From Myxococcales bacterium (GTDB taxonomy: Bacteria; Myxococcota_A; Polyangia; Palsa-1104; JAEUJZ01), in assembly GCA_016794465.1 (NCBI GenBank), contig JAEUKA010000072.1, positions 29,594 through 93,593 on the forward strand: a DNA stretch of 64,000 nt, given 5' to 3'. The notes beneath the pieces were generated by a model. The model was not told where the DNA came from. It ran no database searches and saw nothing but the letters and a program-made list of their open reading frames with translations. Below, piece after piece: positions 55,950 through 64,000 of the stretch (position 1 is the first letter of the stretch; each line of letters begins with the position of its first letter). Both the position numbers and the translations under genes were made by a program.

Positions 55950-57134
55950 TCACGCGTCGGGAATCATGTGTCCGCCGCGTGCAATGCGGAAGCGGTAGCC
56001 GCGCCAGCTCACCTGCCGGGTCGCGAGCGCTTGCACCAAACCCGCCCACAGCAGAAGCTCGGCCGCGAGAACTTCGGCGACGCTGGTCAGCGGACCACTT
56101 TGCACACCTTGGGCCCGCCGGAGCAGCCACGACAACAGGGCTCGACTGGTCAGCAGCGCGGTCGCCAAAATCGACAAAAGCGGCGTGCGCAGCCACAAGG
56201 CAGAAACGAGCAGCGGCGGCGTTGCGGCCATAAACACCGGATAGGTCAGAAGCAGCAGCGGTCGCTGGGCACGAACGACCATCAGCCAGCGACTGACCCG
56301 CGCGATCACCCCTCGCAGGCTACGACCACCGTCGGAGCAGTGAGCCGGCAGCGGACTCTGCTCGACGGAATATCCAGCCTCGCAGAGCCGCCGCGCCAGC
56401 TCGTAGTCTTCGCCCAAGATCGTCCGCACCGCTTGCAGGCCGCCAATCTCGACCAGCGCCGAGCGTGAGATCGCCAGCAGCGCGCCCGCCATGCTCGGGA
56501 CCCCGCCAATCAGTCGATACAGCCCGTATAGCGCCATAAAGTTCTGCGCCGACCCACCAACGAGCGCCGACGAGAAGCGATCCCAGATCGTCCGAGGCGC
56601 CTGCTCGACGGGGGACGCAAACGCGATGCCGACTCGCCCTTTCTTCGTCGGGGTGCTCGGTGGACCACAGACCATCGCCACCAGCGTCGGCAGATCTTGC
56701 TCATGCAACAGCACATCACTGTCGGCGGTGATGACAATCGGCTCCTCACTGCGCGCCAGGCCGACGCTAAGCTGCGCCACTTTGCGGTTAAGACGAGCTT
56801 CGGGCCGGGTCAGCACGATCTCGACGGGCAGCTCGGGCGTCGCCGCTTCGGCCACCTTTTCCACCGTCGCATACGCCGCATCCGAGGGGCTGGGACAGAG
56901 CAAGACCACCCGTCGCCGACCCGGATAAGGCGCCGTCAGCGACGACAAAAGGTTCTCGTACAGCCCCGGCTCACTGCCTTCACACGGGCGCAGGATGCAG
57001 ATCGGCGGCCACTTGTGCGGCGGTGGCGGCAGCGCTCGGCGCAAGCTCCGCACACCCAGCAGCAGCAGCAGCGAAAAAAACAGAGAGGTACCGCCCCAGA
57101 CCTCAAGGCTCGTGAACAGAACAATACCGGGCAT
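55950..57134 (-). CDS. HpnI-like ceramide-glucosyltransferase-type glycosyltransferase
   Basis: 394 residues from ATG 57134. An N-terminal membrane helix (FFSLLLLLGVRSLRRALP) precedes PICILRPCEGSEPGLYENLL, VVLLCPSPSDAAYATVE, ITADSDVLL (the D-x-D donor site) and EDYELARRLCEAGYSV. C-terminal helices complete the integral membrane enzyme. HpnI adds an N-acetylglucosamine to bacteriohopanetetrol; ceramide glucosyltransferases share this fold. Hopanoid function is inferred, and no other hpn gene is adjacent. Confidence 0.75.
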   Translation of the reverse strand: MPGIVLFTSLEVWGGTSLFFSLLLLLGVRSLRRALPPPPHKWPPICILRPCEGSEPGLYENLLSSLTAPYPGRRRVVLLCPSPSDAAYATVEKVAEAATPELPVEIVLTRPEARLNRKVAQLSVGLARSEEPIVITADSDVLLHEQDLPTLVAMVCGPPSTPTKKGRVGIAFASPVEQAPRTIWDRFSSALVGGSAQNFMALYGLYRLIGGVPSMAGALLAISRSALVEIGGLQAVRTILGEDYELARRLCEAGYSVEQSPLPAHCSDGGRSLRGVIARVSRWLMVVRAQRPLLLLTYPVFMAATPPLLVSALWLRTPLLSILATALLTSRALLSWLLRRAQGVQSGPLTSVAEVLAAELLLWAGLVQALATRQVSWRGYRFRIARGGHMIPDA

Positions 57135-57203
57135 CAGGCCCCGCCATCTTGGCGTGGTTGCGGCGGTCTGGGCCAAAAAAAATCAGCGCGTGACATTCGC
57201 TTT

Positions 57204-58343
57204 TTAGAGTCGCGCTGGATCGTCGCTTCGGCCCGCAAGGTGGGTCTTGTAGCGCAGCAAAAACTGTAGCGAGGGCCGACGGAAGCGGTGTAGGTCCAGG
57301 TATTCCCCCACCCCACGCAGCAGGCAGCCGGGGAGCCGCGCTTCATCGCTCAGCTCGACCCCAAAGCGGGCATAAAACGGCGCATCGAGCAGTCGCTCGC
57401 CGGGCTGGCGTCGACAGCGGAGCGTCCCCGCCGACAGCGCACGCGGAACCTTCAGCCACAGGAAGTCGCGACCGTCCGGGCGAGGCTCGTCTCGGGGCGG
57501 CGGCTCGAAATACTCCTCGACCTGTGGCAGCGACGACTGGCTTGGCAAAAGGAGGCCAATGCGATGCCGCGCGCCGTCGAGAGCAGTGGTGTCATAGACC
57601 ACCGCCCCAACTCGCCTGTCCTCGGAAAAGCCGTGCGCCCAGCTCCAGCGGGCAAAGCAGTCTTCGAGCCGGCCTGATCCATAGTTGTGATCGCAGTAGG
57701 CCGCGCCGCGAAACTGGATCGGCTCGTCGTCCACCTGCAACTCGACCACCGCCTGCGAGCACAGCGACAGTGGCTGCCAAAAATGCGCTTCCTGGCGAGC
57801 GCTCTGCCCAAGCAGCAGCGGCGGTCCCACGATCTGCGGCGGGCTGAGTCGAAGCTGTCCACGCAACAGCGGGCCGGGCTTGCCAAAAAACAGCGTCGTC
57901 CGCTCATGCAGGTTGATCCGCAAGCTGCCATCGGGCTCGATCGAAAGCTGGCTGCTCGCCACCGTGATCGACTGGTCGGTGGTGCGCAGGGCCGCCTCGG
58001 GGTACTCGTTCATCACCCACAGCTTCTGCGTCGGTCGGTTGGTCAGTTGAGCGGTCGGTTGACCAGTCGGGCGCGTCCGCTCATAGACCGCGAGGTTGCA
58101 GGCCGGCACCTGCAGTCCGGTCACCGGCTCACCACGTCGCAGTCGAGCGGCGTACTCAGCGGAAAACACCGAGCCCGCGAACAAAATCAGAGTCAGTCCA
58201 AACCGCTGGGCAGCATCGTGCACTTCGACGTACCACCAGGCATAGCCGCCGATCTGGGCCGCGAGTGCGAGCGCTTTGGCGGTGCTGATCTGGGCAAATC
58301 CGAGTCTTTCGGTCGAGGGGGACACAGCAAACATGGACTCCAT
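57204..58343 (-). CDS. Carotenoid 1,2-hydratase (CrtC)-like protein
   Basis: 379 residues from ATG 58343 (MESMFAVSPS); ATG 58334 is close. The lipocalin-like CrtC pattern is present: AAYCDHNYGSGRLEDCFARWSWAHGF near residue 230, with VVYDTTALDG and LRGVGEYLDLHRFRRPSLQFLL near the end. Such enzymes hydrate the terminal double bond of acyclic carotenoids. There is no neighbouring crt gene; the HpnI-like gene downstream is in the same direction, 70 bp away. Confidence 0.7.
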   Translation of the reverse strand: MESMFAVSPSTERLGFAQISTAKALALAAQIGGYAWWYVEVHDAAQRFGLTLILFAGSVFSAEYAARLRRGEPVTGLQVPACNLAVYERTRPTGQPTAQLTNRPTQKLWVMNEYPEAALRTTDQSITVASSQLSIEPDGSLRINLHERTTLFFGKPGPLLRGQLRLSPPQIVGPPLLLGQSARQEAHFWQPLSLCSQAVVELQVDDEPIQFRGAAYCDHNYGSGRLEDCFARWSWAHGFSEDRRVGAVVYDTTALDGARHRIGLLLPSQSSLPQVEEYFEPPPRDEPRPDGRDFLWLKVPRALSAGTLRCRRQPGERLLDAPFYARFGVELSDEARLPGCLLRGVGEYLDLHRFRRPSLQFLLRYKTHLAGRSDDPARL

Positions 58344-58812
58344 GGGCCCGGGGGGCGCGTTTGCCGCAGCAAAGCGGAAGGCACCCGAGCGAGCAACATC
58401 TTTTCGATGCTGACTTCGGCGCGCGCGCAGCAGCGTTCGGATGAGAACAAGCTCGCGCGGCCGTGACCAGCCCAGGGCCCCCTCCGGTCCACTTGTGGCA
58501 CCACTGCGCTGCCTTTCCCGCGCGCACCCTGTGAAGCGGTGCAGCGGGCCCCCTTGGCGGCGAGGGTGCCAACGACCACCTGGGCTGGTCACGACCCAAA
58601 GCGAGGACAATAGGATGCCTTAAAAATGAAATCTGAAATACAAATAATTTCAATCATGTACAGTGTCCGGGGCTGAGCCGCGAGCGAGCTTGCTCGGGTC
58701 CGCCCGGCCACAGGTGTGCGGGCGAGGTCTGGCGCCGCCTTCAGCAAATCGGCCCATTTTTTTCGTCGCCCCATCGGATGTGCCTTGACGCTTTGCGAGG
58801 GAGTGCCTACTT
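58344..58812. other. Intergenic region with a long-range inverted repeat
   Basis: 469 bp between divergent genes. It holds a 15-bp perfect inverted repeat (see the next entry) and an AT-rich stretch at 58610-58665 that could contain promoters in either direction. No protein-coding potential recognised. Confidence 0.45.
58462..58593. repeat. Perfect 15-bp inverted repeat bounding 132 bp
   Basis: CGTGACCAGCCCAGG at 58462-58476 and its exact reverse complement CCTGGGCTGGTCACG at 58579-58593. Inside, GTGGCACC and GGTGCCAAC can also pair. It may be a small MITE-like element or a structured RNA; no ORF or flanking duplication was identified. Confidence 0.6.
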
Positions 58813-59820
58813 GTGAATGCCTTGTCGCTGCACGCTGCTTCATATCGCCTTCGACCCTCCTTGCCCGACGACCGGCAGGACACGGTGGAGCTGTGCGAGC
58901 GCTTTCCCGATCGCCCGGACTACCCGCGCCGGTTGCAGCAGTGGAAGCGCCAGAAGTCGGTGTGGCTGCATGGTCACCCGCAGCTGCTGGCTGGCGATCG
59001 ACCGAGCTGCACAGTGGTGGGCTCGCGAGCGTGCAGTCGGGATGCGGAACAGCGCGCCTTTGAGCTGGGTCAAAAGCTGGCCGAGCGGGGCGTGCTGGTG
59101 GTATCGGGCGGGGCGCTCGGGATTGATGCGGCGGCGCATCGGGGCGCGCTGGCGGTGGGCGGGTCGACCTGCGCCGTGCTGGGTACCGGGGTCGATGTCC
59201 TTTATCCGCGTCACAATGCCGAGCTGCTGGCGGCGATCGGTCGGGAAGGTGTGCTGCTGTCGATGTTTCCACTCGGCTCGCCGCCGATGCCGCTGCACTT
59301 TCGGGTGCGCAATGAGCTGATGGCGGCGCTGGCGGATGTGGTGATCGTGGTGGAAGCGCAGGCTCGCTCGGGGTCGCTGATCACGGCGCGGCAGGCGCTG
59401 CGGTATGGGCGGACGCTGCTGTGCTTTCCGGGCTCGGAGGGGGCGGTGGCGCTGCTGTCGGCGGGTGCGCGGGCGGTGCGCAGCGTCGATGAAGCTGTGG
59501 CGTGTGTGGCCTCGCTGGTGGAGCCTGGCCCTGCTGTCGAGAAGACGTGTGAACAACCACTGCTGACCCGGGTGGAATCGGCCACCGTGTCTGCTTCTGC
59601 GTCGCTTCCCTCGGCGGCGATGCTGCTGTCCGATGACGATGCGGCGGTGCGAGTGCTGGCTGCGCTGGCTGCTTGCCCGTCCGCAGATGTAGGGGAACTG
59701 TGTGCCCGTACCGGCCTGTCTGCGGCCGAGTGCGCGGCGGTACTCGTTGATCTGGAGCTTGCCGATCGCTGTACCCGCTTGGCGGGTGGGCGGTACATGT
59801 TGCATGCTCCGCTTAGCTAG
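58813..59820 (+). CDS. dprA: DNA-processing protein DprA
   Basis: 335 residues from GTG 58813. The Rossmann core has CTVVGSRACSRDAEQRAFEL, VVSGGALGIDAAAHRGAL, VLGTGVDVLYPRHNAELLA, FRVRNELMAALADVVIVVEA and GSLITARQALRYGR. A C-terminal winged-helix (ADVGELCARTGLSAAECAAV) completes it. DprA binds incoming single strands and loads RecA during transformation. Its stop is 7 bp before topA, a common pairing. The usual SAM-like N-terminal domain appears short here. Confidence 0.93.
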   Translation: MNALSLHAASYRLRPSLPDDRQDTVELCERFPDRPDYPRRLQQWKRQKSVWLHGHPQLLAGDRPSCTVVGSRACSRDAEQRAFELGQKLAERGVLVVSGGALGIDAAAHRGALAVGGSTCAVLGTGVDVLYPRHNAELLAAIGREGVLLSMFPLGSPPMPLHFRVRNELMAALADVVIVVEAQARSGSLITARQALRYGRTLLCFPGSEGAVALLSAGARAVRSVDEAVACVASLVEPGPAVEKTCEQPLLTRVESATVSASASLPSAAMLLSDDDAAVRVLAALAACPSADVGELCARTGLSAAECAAVLVDLELADRCTRLAGGRYMLHAPLS

Positions 59821-59827
59821 GAAAGCC

Positions 59828-62533
59828 ATGGCCCAAGCCAAGTCCTCGACCACATCAAAGGCTGCTCGGAAGACCACTGCGTCTGAAGAGGAGAGTACCC
59901 CCGCCACCAAGAAGCCGGCCAAGTCGTCGGCAAAGAAAGCGAGTCCGGCAAAGAAGACCGCCACAGCGGCCAAAAAGAAGGCAACGGGCTCGGCGAGCGA
60001 CAAGCCAGCGGCCAAAAAGTCAGCGACGGCCAAAAAATCAGCGACCAAAAAGTCAGCGCCGGCCAAAGCCGGAGCAGCCAAAAAGCCAGCGGCCAAAAAG
60101 AAGGCCACCAAGAAGTCGGCGGCGAGCAAAAAATCGACCCCGGCTCGTGGGGATGGCAAGCGCGGCTCGATGCTGGTGGTGGTCGAGTCTCCTGCCAAGG
60201 CCAAGACGATCGAAAAGTATCTTGGTGGCACGGCCAGGGTGATGGCGTCGATCGGTCACGTCAAAGACCTGCCGAAGTCGAAGATCGGCGTCGACCTCGA
60301 TAACGACTTTACGCCCGAGTACGTCGTCATTCGCGGCAAGGGCAAGGTCCTAAGCGAGCTGTGCAAAGCGGCCAAGCACAGCGAGGTCGTCTACCTGGCG
60401 CCTGATCCGGATCGCGAAGGAGAAGCCATCGCCTGGCACTTGGCGGACGAGATTCGCTCGGCCAACTCCAACATCAAGCGCGTCCTGTTCAACGAGATCA
60501 CCCAGCGCGGCATCACCGAAGCGATCGCCAATCCCACCGATCTCGATCGCGCCAAGTACGATGCGCAGCAGACGCGGCGGGTGCTCGATCGGCTGGTCGG
60601 GTATCAGATCTCGCCGATCTTGTGGACCAAGGTGCGACGGGGGCTGTCGGCAGGCCGGGTGCAGTCGGTGGCGGTGCGGATCATCGTCGAGCGCGAGGCT
60701 GAGATCGACGCCTTCACGTCCGAAGAATATTGGACCGTGCAGGCCGAGGTCGAAGGCAAGACGCCGCCGCGCTTTTTTCTGCGGCTCTACAAGATCAACG
60801 ACAAGCGGCCCGATCGGCTCGACGGGGCGACCGCCAATCAGATTGCGGCGTTGCTGCGCCGGGTGCCGCTCAAAGTCGCCCAGGTCGAGCGCAAAGAGCG
60901 GCGCAAGCTGCCGACGGCACCGTTCATCACGAGCAAGCTGCAGCAAGAGGCGGCGCGCAAGCTGCGCTTTACTGCCAAGCGGACGATGGGCGTGGCGCAG
61001 CGGCTCTACGAAGGTGTCGAGCTGGGCAGCGAAGGCCGCGTCGGTCTGATCACCTACATGCGTACTGACTCGACTCGCATCAGCGTCGATGCCCTGACCG
61101 AGGTGCGCGGCTACATCGGCCAGCGCTTCGGCAAAGATGCAGTTCCCGACGAGCCGGTGGTCTATAAGTCGAAAAAGGGCAACGTCCAAGACGCTCACGA
61201 GGCGATCCGACCGACCAGCACCAAGTACGATCCCGAGACGGTGCGCAAGCTGCTGCGCGAAGAAGCGGCCAAAAATGCCGACAAGGCGCGCGACATTGAA
61301 GACCAGATCAAGCTCTATCAGCTGATCTGGAATCGCTTCGTGGCGTCGCAGATGAAGCCGGCGGTCTACGATCAGACGACGGTGATCGTCGAGGTCAAGG
61401 AAGCCGGCCAGAGCTATGAGCTGCGCGCGAGCGGCCAGGTGCTGCGGATGCCGGGCTTTACGCTCATCTACACCGAGACAGAGGACGAAGACGCCCCGCA
61501 GGCCGAGCCCGCCGTCGATGGCGATCGGCTGCCGAGTCTCCAGCAGGGTGAGCTGCTCAAGGCGCAGACCGTCACCGCCGAGCAGCACTTTACGGTGCCG
61601 CCGCCGCGCTTTACCGAAGCGTCGCTGGTCAAAGAGCTGGAAGAAAAAGGCATTGGCCGACCGTCGACCTACGCGACGATCCTGTCGACCATCCAAGATC
61701 GCGGCTACGTCGAGAAGAAGGAAGGGCGCTTTCACCCAACCGATCTGGGCAAGCGGGTGAACGAGCTGCTCGTGCAGAGCTTCCCGCACGTGCTCAATGT
61801 CGACTTTACGGCGCGGATGGAGAGCGATCTCGACGACGTAGAAGACGGTCAGCGCAACATGCTGACGCTGCTGCAAGAGTTCTACGGGCCGTTTAAGACC
61901 GATGTCGAAAAAGCCCACGTCGAGATGAAAGACCTGAAAAAGGTCGAGATTCCGACGGAGCTGACGTGTGAAAAGTGCGAAAAGCCGATGGTCATCAAGT
62001 GGGGCCGCAACGGTGAGTTCTTGGCTTGCAGCGGCTATCCCGAGTGCAAAAACACCAAGGAGTTCACGCGCGGCAAGGACGGCACCATCGAGCTGGTACC
62101 CGAGCCAACCACCGACGAGAAGTGCCCAACCTGCGGCGCCGATCTGATCTTCCGTCGTGGTCGCTTCGGTGAGTTTTGGGCCTGCTCGCGCTATCCCGAG
62201 TGCAAGACCACGCGGCCAGTCAGCCTTGGCATAAGCTGTCCCAAGCCGGGCTGCGGCGGCTTCCTGACCGAGCGGCGATCGCGACGGGGCTCGGCGTTTT
62301 ACGGCTGCTCGAACTACAGCGCCAAGGGCTGCGACTTCGTGTCGTGGGATCGTCCGATCAAAGAGCCTTGTCCCGACTGTGGCGCGCCGTTCTTGCTGCG
62401 GAAGCAGAATCGCTCGGGAACCAAGCTGCGCTGCGCCTCTTGCAGCTACCAGAGCGAGCCAGCCGAGTCCGATCTGCCCGAGCTGCCCGATGCAGGTGGT
62501 GAAGAGTCGAGTGGCGAGGAAGACGCTGCCTAG
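59828..62533 (+). CDS. topA: DNA topoisomerase I
   Basis: 901 residues from ATG 59828 with the sequence MAQAKSSTTSKAARKTT. The first ~114 residues are a Lys/Ala/Ser-rich, histone H1-like tail (AKKTATAAKKKATG, AKKSATAKKSATKKSAP). The Toprim domain starts at about 115 (MLVVVESPAKAKTIEKYLGG). The catalytic Tyr is at about 410 in ITYMRTDSTR. C-terminal Topo_Zn_ribbon modules carry CxxC pairs (CEKCEKPMVIKWGRNGEF, CPTCGADLIFRRGRFGEF, CPKPGCGGFLTERRS, CPDCGAPFLLRKQN). It relaxes negative supercoils. The basic N-terminal extension is unusual in position. Confidence 0.96.
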   Translation: MAQAKSSTTSKAARKTTASEEESTPATKKPAKSSAKKASPAKKTATAAKKKATGSASDKPAAKKSATAKKSATKKSAPAKAGAAKKPAAKKKATKKSAASKKSTPARGDGKRGSMLVVVESPAKAKTIEKYLGGTARVMASIGHVKDLPKSKIGVDLDNDFTPEYVVIRGKGKVLSELCKAAKHSEVVYLAPDPDREGEAIAWHLADEIRSANSNIKRVLFNEITQRGITEAIANPTDLDRAKYDAQQTRRVLDRLVGYQISPILWTKVRRGLSAGRVQSVAVRIIVEREAEIDAFTSEEYWTVQAEVEGKTPPRFFLRLYKINDKRPDRLDGATANQIAALLRRVPLKVAQVERKERRKLPTAPFITSKLQQEAARKLRFTAKRTMGVAQRLYEGVELGSEGRVGLITYMRTDSTRISVDALTEVRGYIGQRFGKDAVPDEPVVYKSKKGNVQDAHEAIRPTSTKYDPETVRKLLREEAAKNADKARDIEDQIKLYQLIWNRFVASQMKPAVYDQTTVIVEVKEAGQSYELRASGQVLRMPGFTLIYTETEDEDAPQAEPAVDGDRLPSLQQGELLKAQTVTAEQHFTVPPPRFTEASLVKELEEKGIGRPSTYATILSTIQDRGYVEKKEGRFHPTDLGKRVNELLVQSFPHVLNVDFTARMESDLDDVEDGQRNMLTLLQEFYGPFKTDVEKAHVEMKDLKKVEIPTELTCEKCEKPMVIKWGRNGEFLACSGYPECKNTKEFTRGKDGTIELVPEPTTDEKCPTCGADLIFRRGRFGEFWACSRYPECKTTRPVSLGISCPKPGCGGFLTERRSRRGSAFYGCSNYSAKGCDFVSWDRPIKEPCPDCGAPFLLRKQNRSGTKLRCASCSYQSEPAESDLPELPDAGGEESSGEEDAA

Positions 62534-62630
62534 CCCTGATTCCCTCTCCTGCTACAGAAGTTCCGCTATCCCACCCTGCGGACACTCCGCACGTTCCTGA
62601 CACCTCGCGAGCCTTCACACCTAGGCAGTA

Positions 62631-62684
62631 GCCGTTGCCATTGCCGTTGCCGTTGCCATTGCCATTGCCGTTGCCATTGCCGTT
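62631..62684 (+). repeat. Hexanucleotide tandem repeat (GCCRTT) x 9
   Basis: Nine units of GCCGTT or GCCATT in a row. Being a 6-bp unit it would not shift a reading frame, but unit number could vary by slippage and so change spacing in a promoter region. Confidence 0.85.
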
Positions 62685-62902
62685 GGTGTGGGGCGCGATC
62701 GCCTCTGTGCCAACGCGTGACTACAGCGCAGTGTGCAGCCGCGCCACGCGCTCTTAAAGAGTCATTTCATACTACTAATATGTAGGGTTACCGTCGGTAG
62801 TCGCTGTTACGTTAGGTTCCCAATCGGGAGTCGGGAGTCTGTGTTGCGACGCTGCGGATCTGTTGTGCTTCTTGGTCCGCACTTAGCCCAGGCTCTGTAA
62901 GG

Positions 62903-62968
62903 ACTCTGTACGCACTCTGTATGCACTCCGTATGCACTCCGTACGCACTCTGTACGCACTCTGTACGC
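62903..62968 (+). repeat. 11-bp tandem repeat (ACTCYGTAYGC) x 6
   Basis: Six 11-bp units, some with C/T changes at two positions. The unit length is close to one helical turn, so copies would present a repeated site on the same face of the DNA, as seen in protein-binding arrays. It lies about 240 bp before the Pvc16-like start. Confidence 0.85.
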
Positions 62969-63208
62969 CGTTGGGAGTCTGTCTGCTCAACCAAACAGAG
63001 TCGGTCCTCTGCGACGGTACTTTTCACTGCTGCACGCGACGGAATCACTCCGAAGTTTCGCCGTCCTACGCATCTCGCAAGCCGCTCCCGCAAAGAAAAT
63101 GAAGGATTGACAGAAGTCCTGCCGATCCACTAACGTAGGCTGACCCTGGACCTTAGCTCTGACGATCAGTGCTATCTCAGGGGGGGAACAAGGGTAGTCG
63201 GGCAGGCC

Positions 63209-63838
63209 ATGAATCCAGGCCAGTACCACATCATTAAGGAAACTTCCCAAACCATTGGGGAGCTCCTCAAGCAGCAGTACAAGCAGATTGGTTACAAGCG
63301 CGTCCATCTTGTCGTGGCTGCGCCGAAACAAGAAAACATCGAGGGCAAGATGCCTGCGGTGTCTCTGTACTTGTACAACGTGACTCTCGATGAAGAGGGC
63401 ATCTCGAACAACCGGGGTGCCCAGTACATCGATGAGGAGATCGGTGCGGATGGGCAAGCGCGAGAGATCGCCAGAGACATGCCGATGTGGCTGCGTCTGG
63501 ACTATCTGATCTCGTGCTGGGCGCAGACTCCGGAAGAGGAGCAGCTGCTGCTCGGCGCGACGATCCGCGCGTTCATGGAGCACCCAACGATTCGCGGCGA
63601 GCAGCTCAAAGGGGACTCCTTTGAACCGGATGACTACATCCCGCTGCTCATGTCCCAGAAGCTTGATGAGACGGTTCTGTCTCGCTTCTGGTCGAGCCTC
63701 AATCAGCCGCTGAAGCCGGCGCTGCAGTGCTGGACCACGATCCCGCTGTATCCGACGACTTCGCGCACGTTCACGCGGGTTCGTGAGCGCGAGGTTCGCT
63801 TTTTCGACTTGGACAAACTGAACCGGCTCCGTCAGTAA
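63209..63838 (+). CDS. DUF4255 (Pvc16-like) protein of contractile injection systems
   Basis: 209 residues from ATG 63209. DUF4255 pattern: YHIIKETSQTIGELLKQQYKQ, PAVSLYLYNVTLDEEG, MWLRLDYLISCWAQTPEEEQLLLG, PLYPTTSRTFTRVREREVRF. Pvc16-like proteins cap the sheath/tube terminus in extracellular contractile injection systems (PVC, Afp and relatives). The next gene begins MATSYLSPG, a tail-sheath start, supporting an eCIS cluster to the right of the window. Confidence 0.85.
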   Translation: MNPGQYHIIKETSQTIGELLKQQYKQIGYKRVHLVVAAPKQENIEGKMPAVSLYLYNVTLDEEGISNNRGAQYIDEEIGADGQAREIARDMPMWLRLDYLISCWAQTPEEEQLLLGATIRAFMEHPTIRGEQLKGDSFEPDDYIPLLMSQKLDETVLSRFWSSLNQPLKPALQCWTTIPLYPTTSRTFTRVREREVRFFDLDKLNRLRQ

Positions 63839-63972
63839 AAGACTGACGGCGCCACTTGAACGCAACCATCGCCAGGCCGTACCGATAACCTTCTGCGAGA
63901 CCACTTGGACCAGCGCGGAAGGCAACCCTGGGGATCATCTGACGGTAGGCAAATCAGCAAGGAGAGCGCAGC

Positions 63973-64000
63973 ATGGCCACTAGTTACCTTTCGCCGGGCG
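63973..64000 (+). CDS. Tail-sheath-like protein, first codons (truncated by window)
   Basis: ATG 63973 opens MATSYLSPG, the usual N-terminus of phage/eCIS tail-sheath proteins (M-x-x-Y-L-S-P-G-V-Y). A GGAGAG ribosome site precedes it. Only nine codons are visible, so the identification rests on this motif and on the DUF4255 neighbour. Confidence 0.6.

Larger units (their letters stand above)
62534..63208. other. Repeat-rich intergenic region before the eCIS-type genes
   Basis: 675 bp without a convincing gene. It holds a GCC-RTT hexanucleotide run and an 11-bp tandem array (listed separately), plus a tract near 62760-62820 (TACTACTAATATGTAGG) that is AT-rich enough to hold a promoter. It separates topA from the gene for a Pvc16-like protein. 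Confidence 0.5.

Noticed and set aside
60350..61918. 522-residue minus-strand ORF
   Set aside because: Antisense shadow of topA; no start site or family match.
62812..63093. 93-residue minus-strand ORF
   Set aside because: Mostly the translation of the 11-bp tandem repeat; no other support.

Overview
The window is GC-rich, gene-dense bacterial chromosome, most likely from a myxobacterium or close relative (Myxococcota). This rests on the mglB-mglA polarity GTPase pair, Hanks-type Ser/Thr kinases with C-terminal membrane anchors and PEGA-like domains, very large Cys-rich lipoproteins, hopanoid/sterol/carotenoid-type genes, and the start of what looks like an extracellular contractile injection system. 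No rRNA, tRNA or CRISPR array was recognised.

Layout. 1-5.2 kb: two divergent Ser/Thr kinase genes, each split in the HRDLKPDN catalytic-loop codons by a ~0.95 kb insertion. One insertion (876-1850) carries a YdeI/OmdA-like gene; the other (3185-4111) carries msrB plus a DUF952 gene. Both have an 8-bp direct repeat at the same codon positions and share a CGTCG-type subterminal inverted motif. 5.2-8.4 kb: TPR protein and beta-propeller lipoprotein, probably in an operon with kinase 2. 8.5-10.7 kb: DHH phosphoesterase and two secreted/outer-membrane proteins. 24.6-10.7 kb on the minus strand: RsbR-like STAS protein, SulP transporter with STAS and cNMP-binding domains, two giant lipoproteins, recR, mglB, mglA and a PqqD-HlyD-like fusion. 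25-27 kb: rpsA. 27-31 kb: SRD5A-like reductase, BMP-family binding protein, two glycosyltransferases. 31-36 kb: lipoprotein, squalene/phytoene synthase, TolC and a membrane fusion protein. 35.7-37.1 kb: apt and a two-gene remnant of an N-type ATPase operon. 37-41.3 kb minus: MFS, MacB-like permease, a heme-thiolate peroxidase-like protein and a fatty-acid desaturase. 41.4-49.4 kb: HEAT-repeat lipoprotein, nuoABCDGHI and a thioesterase. 49.5-57 kb: OPT transporter, histone-deacetylase-like hydrolase, RlmI-like methyltransferase, permease, peroxiredoxin, HpnI-like glycosyltransferase. 57-62.5 kb: CrtC-like hydratase, dprA, topA. 62.5-64 kb: repeat-rich intergenic region, then a DUF4255 (Pvc16-like) gene and the first codons of a tail-sheath-like protein.

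The outstanding observation is the pair of kinase-loop insertions. Two different cargos sit at exactly the same codons of two different kinase genes, in the same orientation relative to the kinase, with matching ends but no recombinase or transposase. They look like a family of non-autonomous, cassette-like mobile elements that use the near-invariant kinase catalytic-loop sequence as a landing site. Removing the insert and one repeat copy would restore both kinase reading frames exactly. I do not know of a described family like this.
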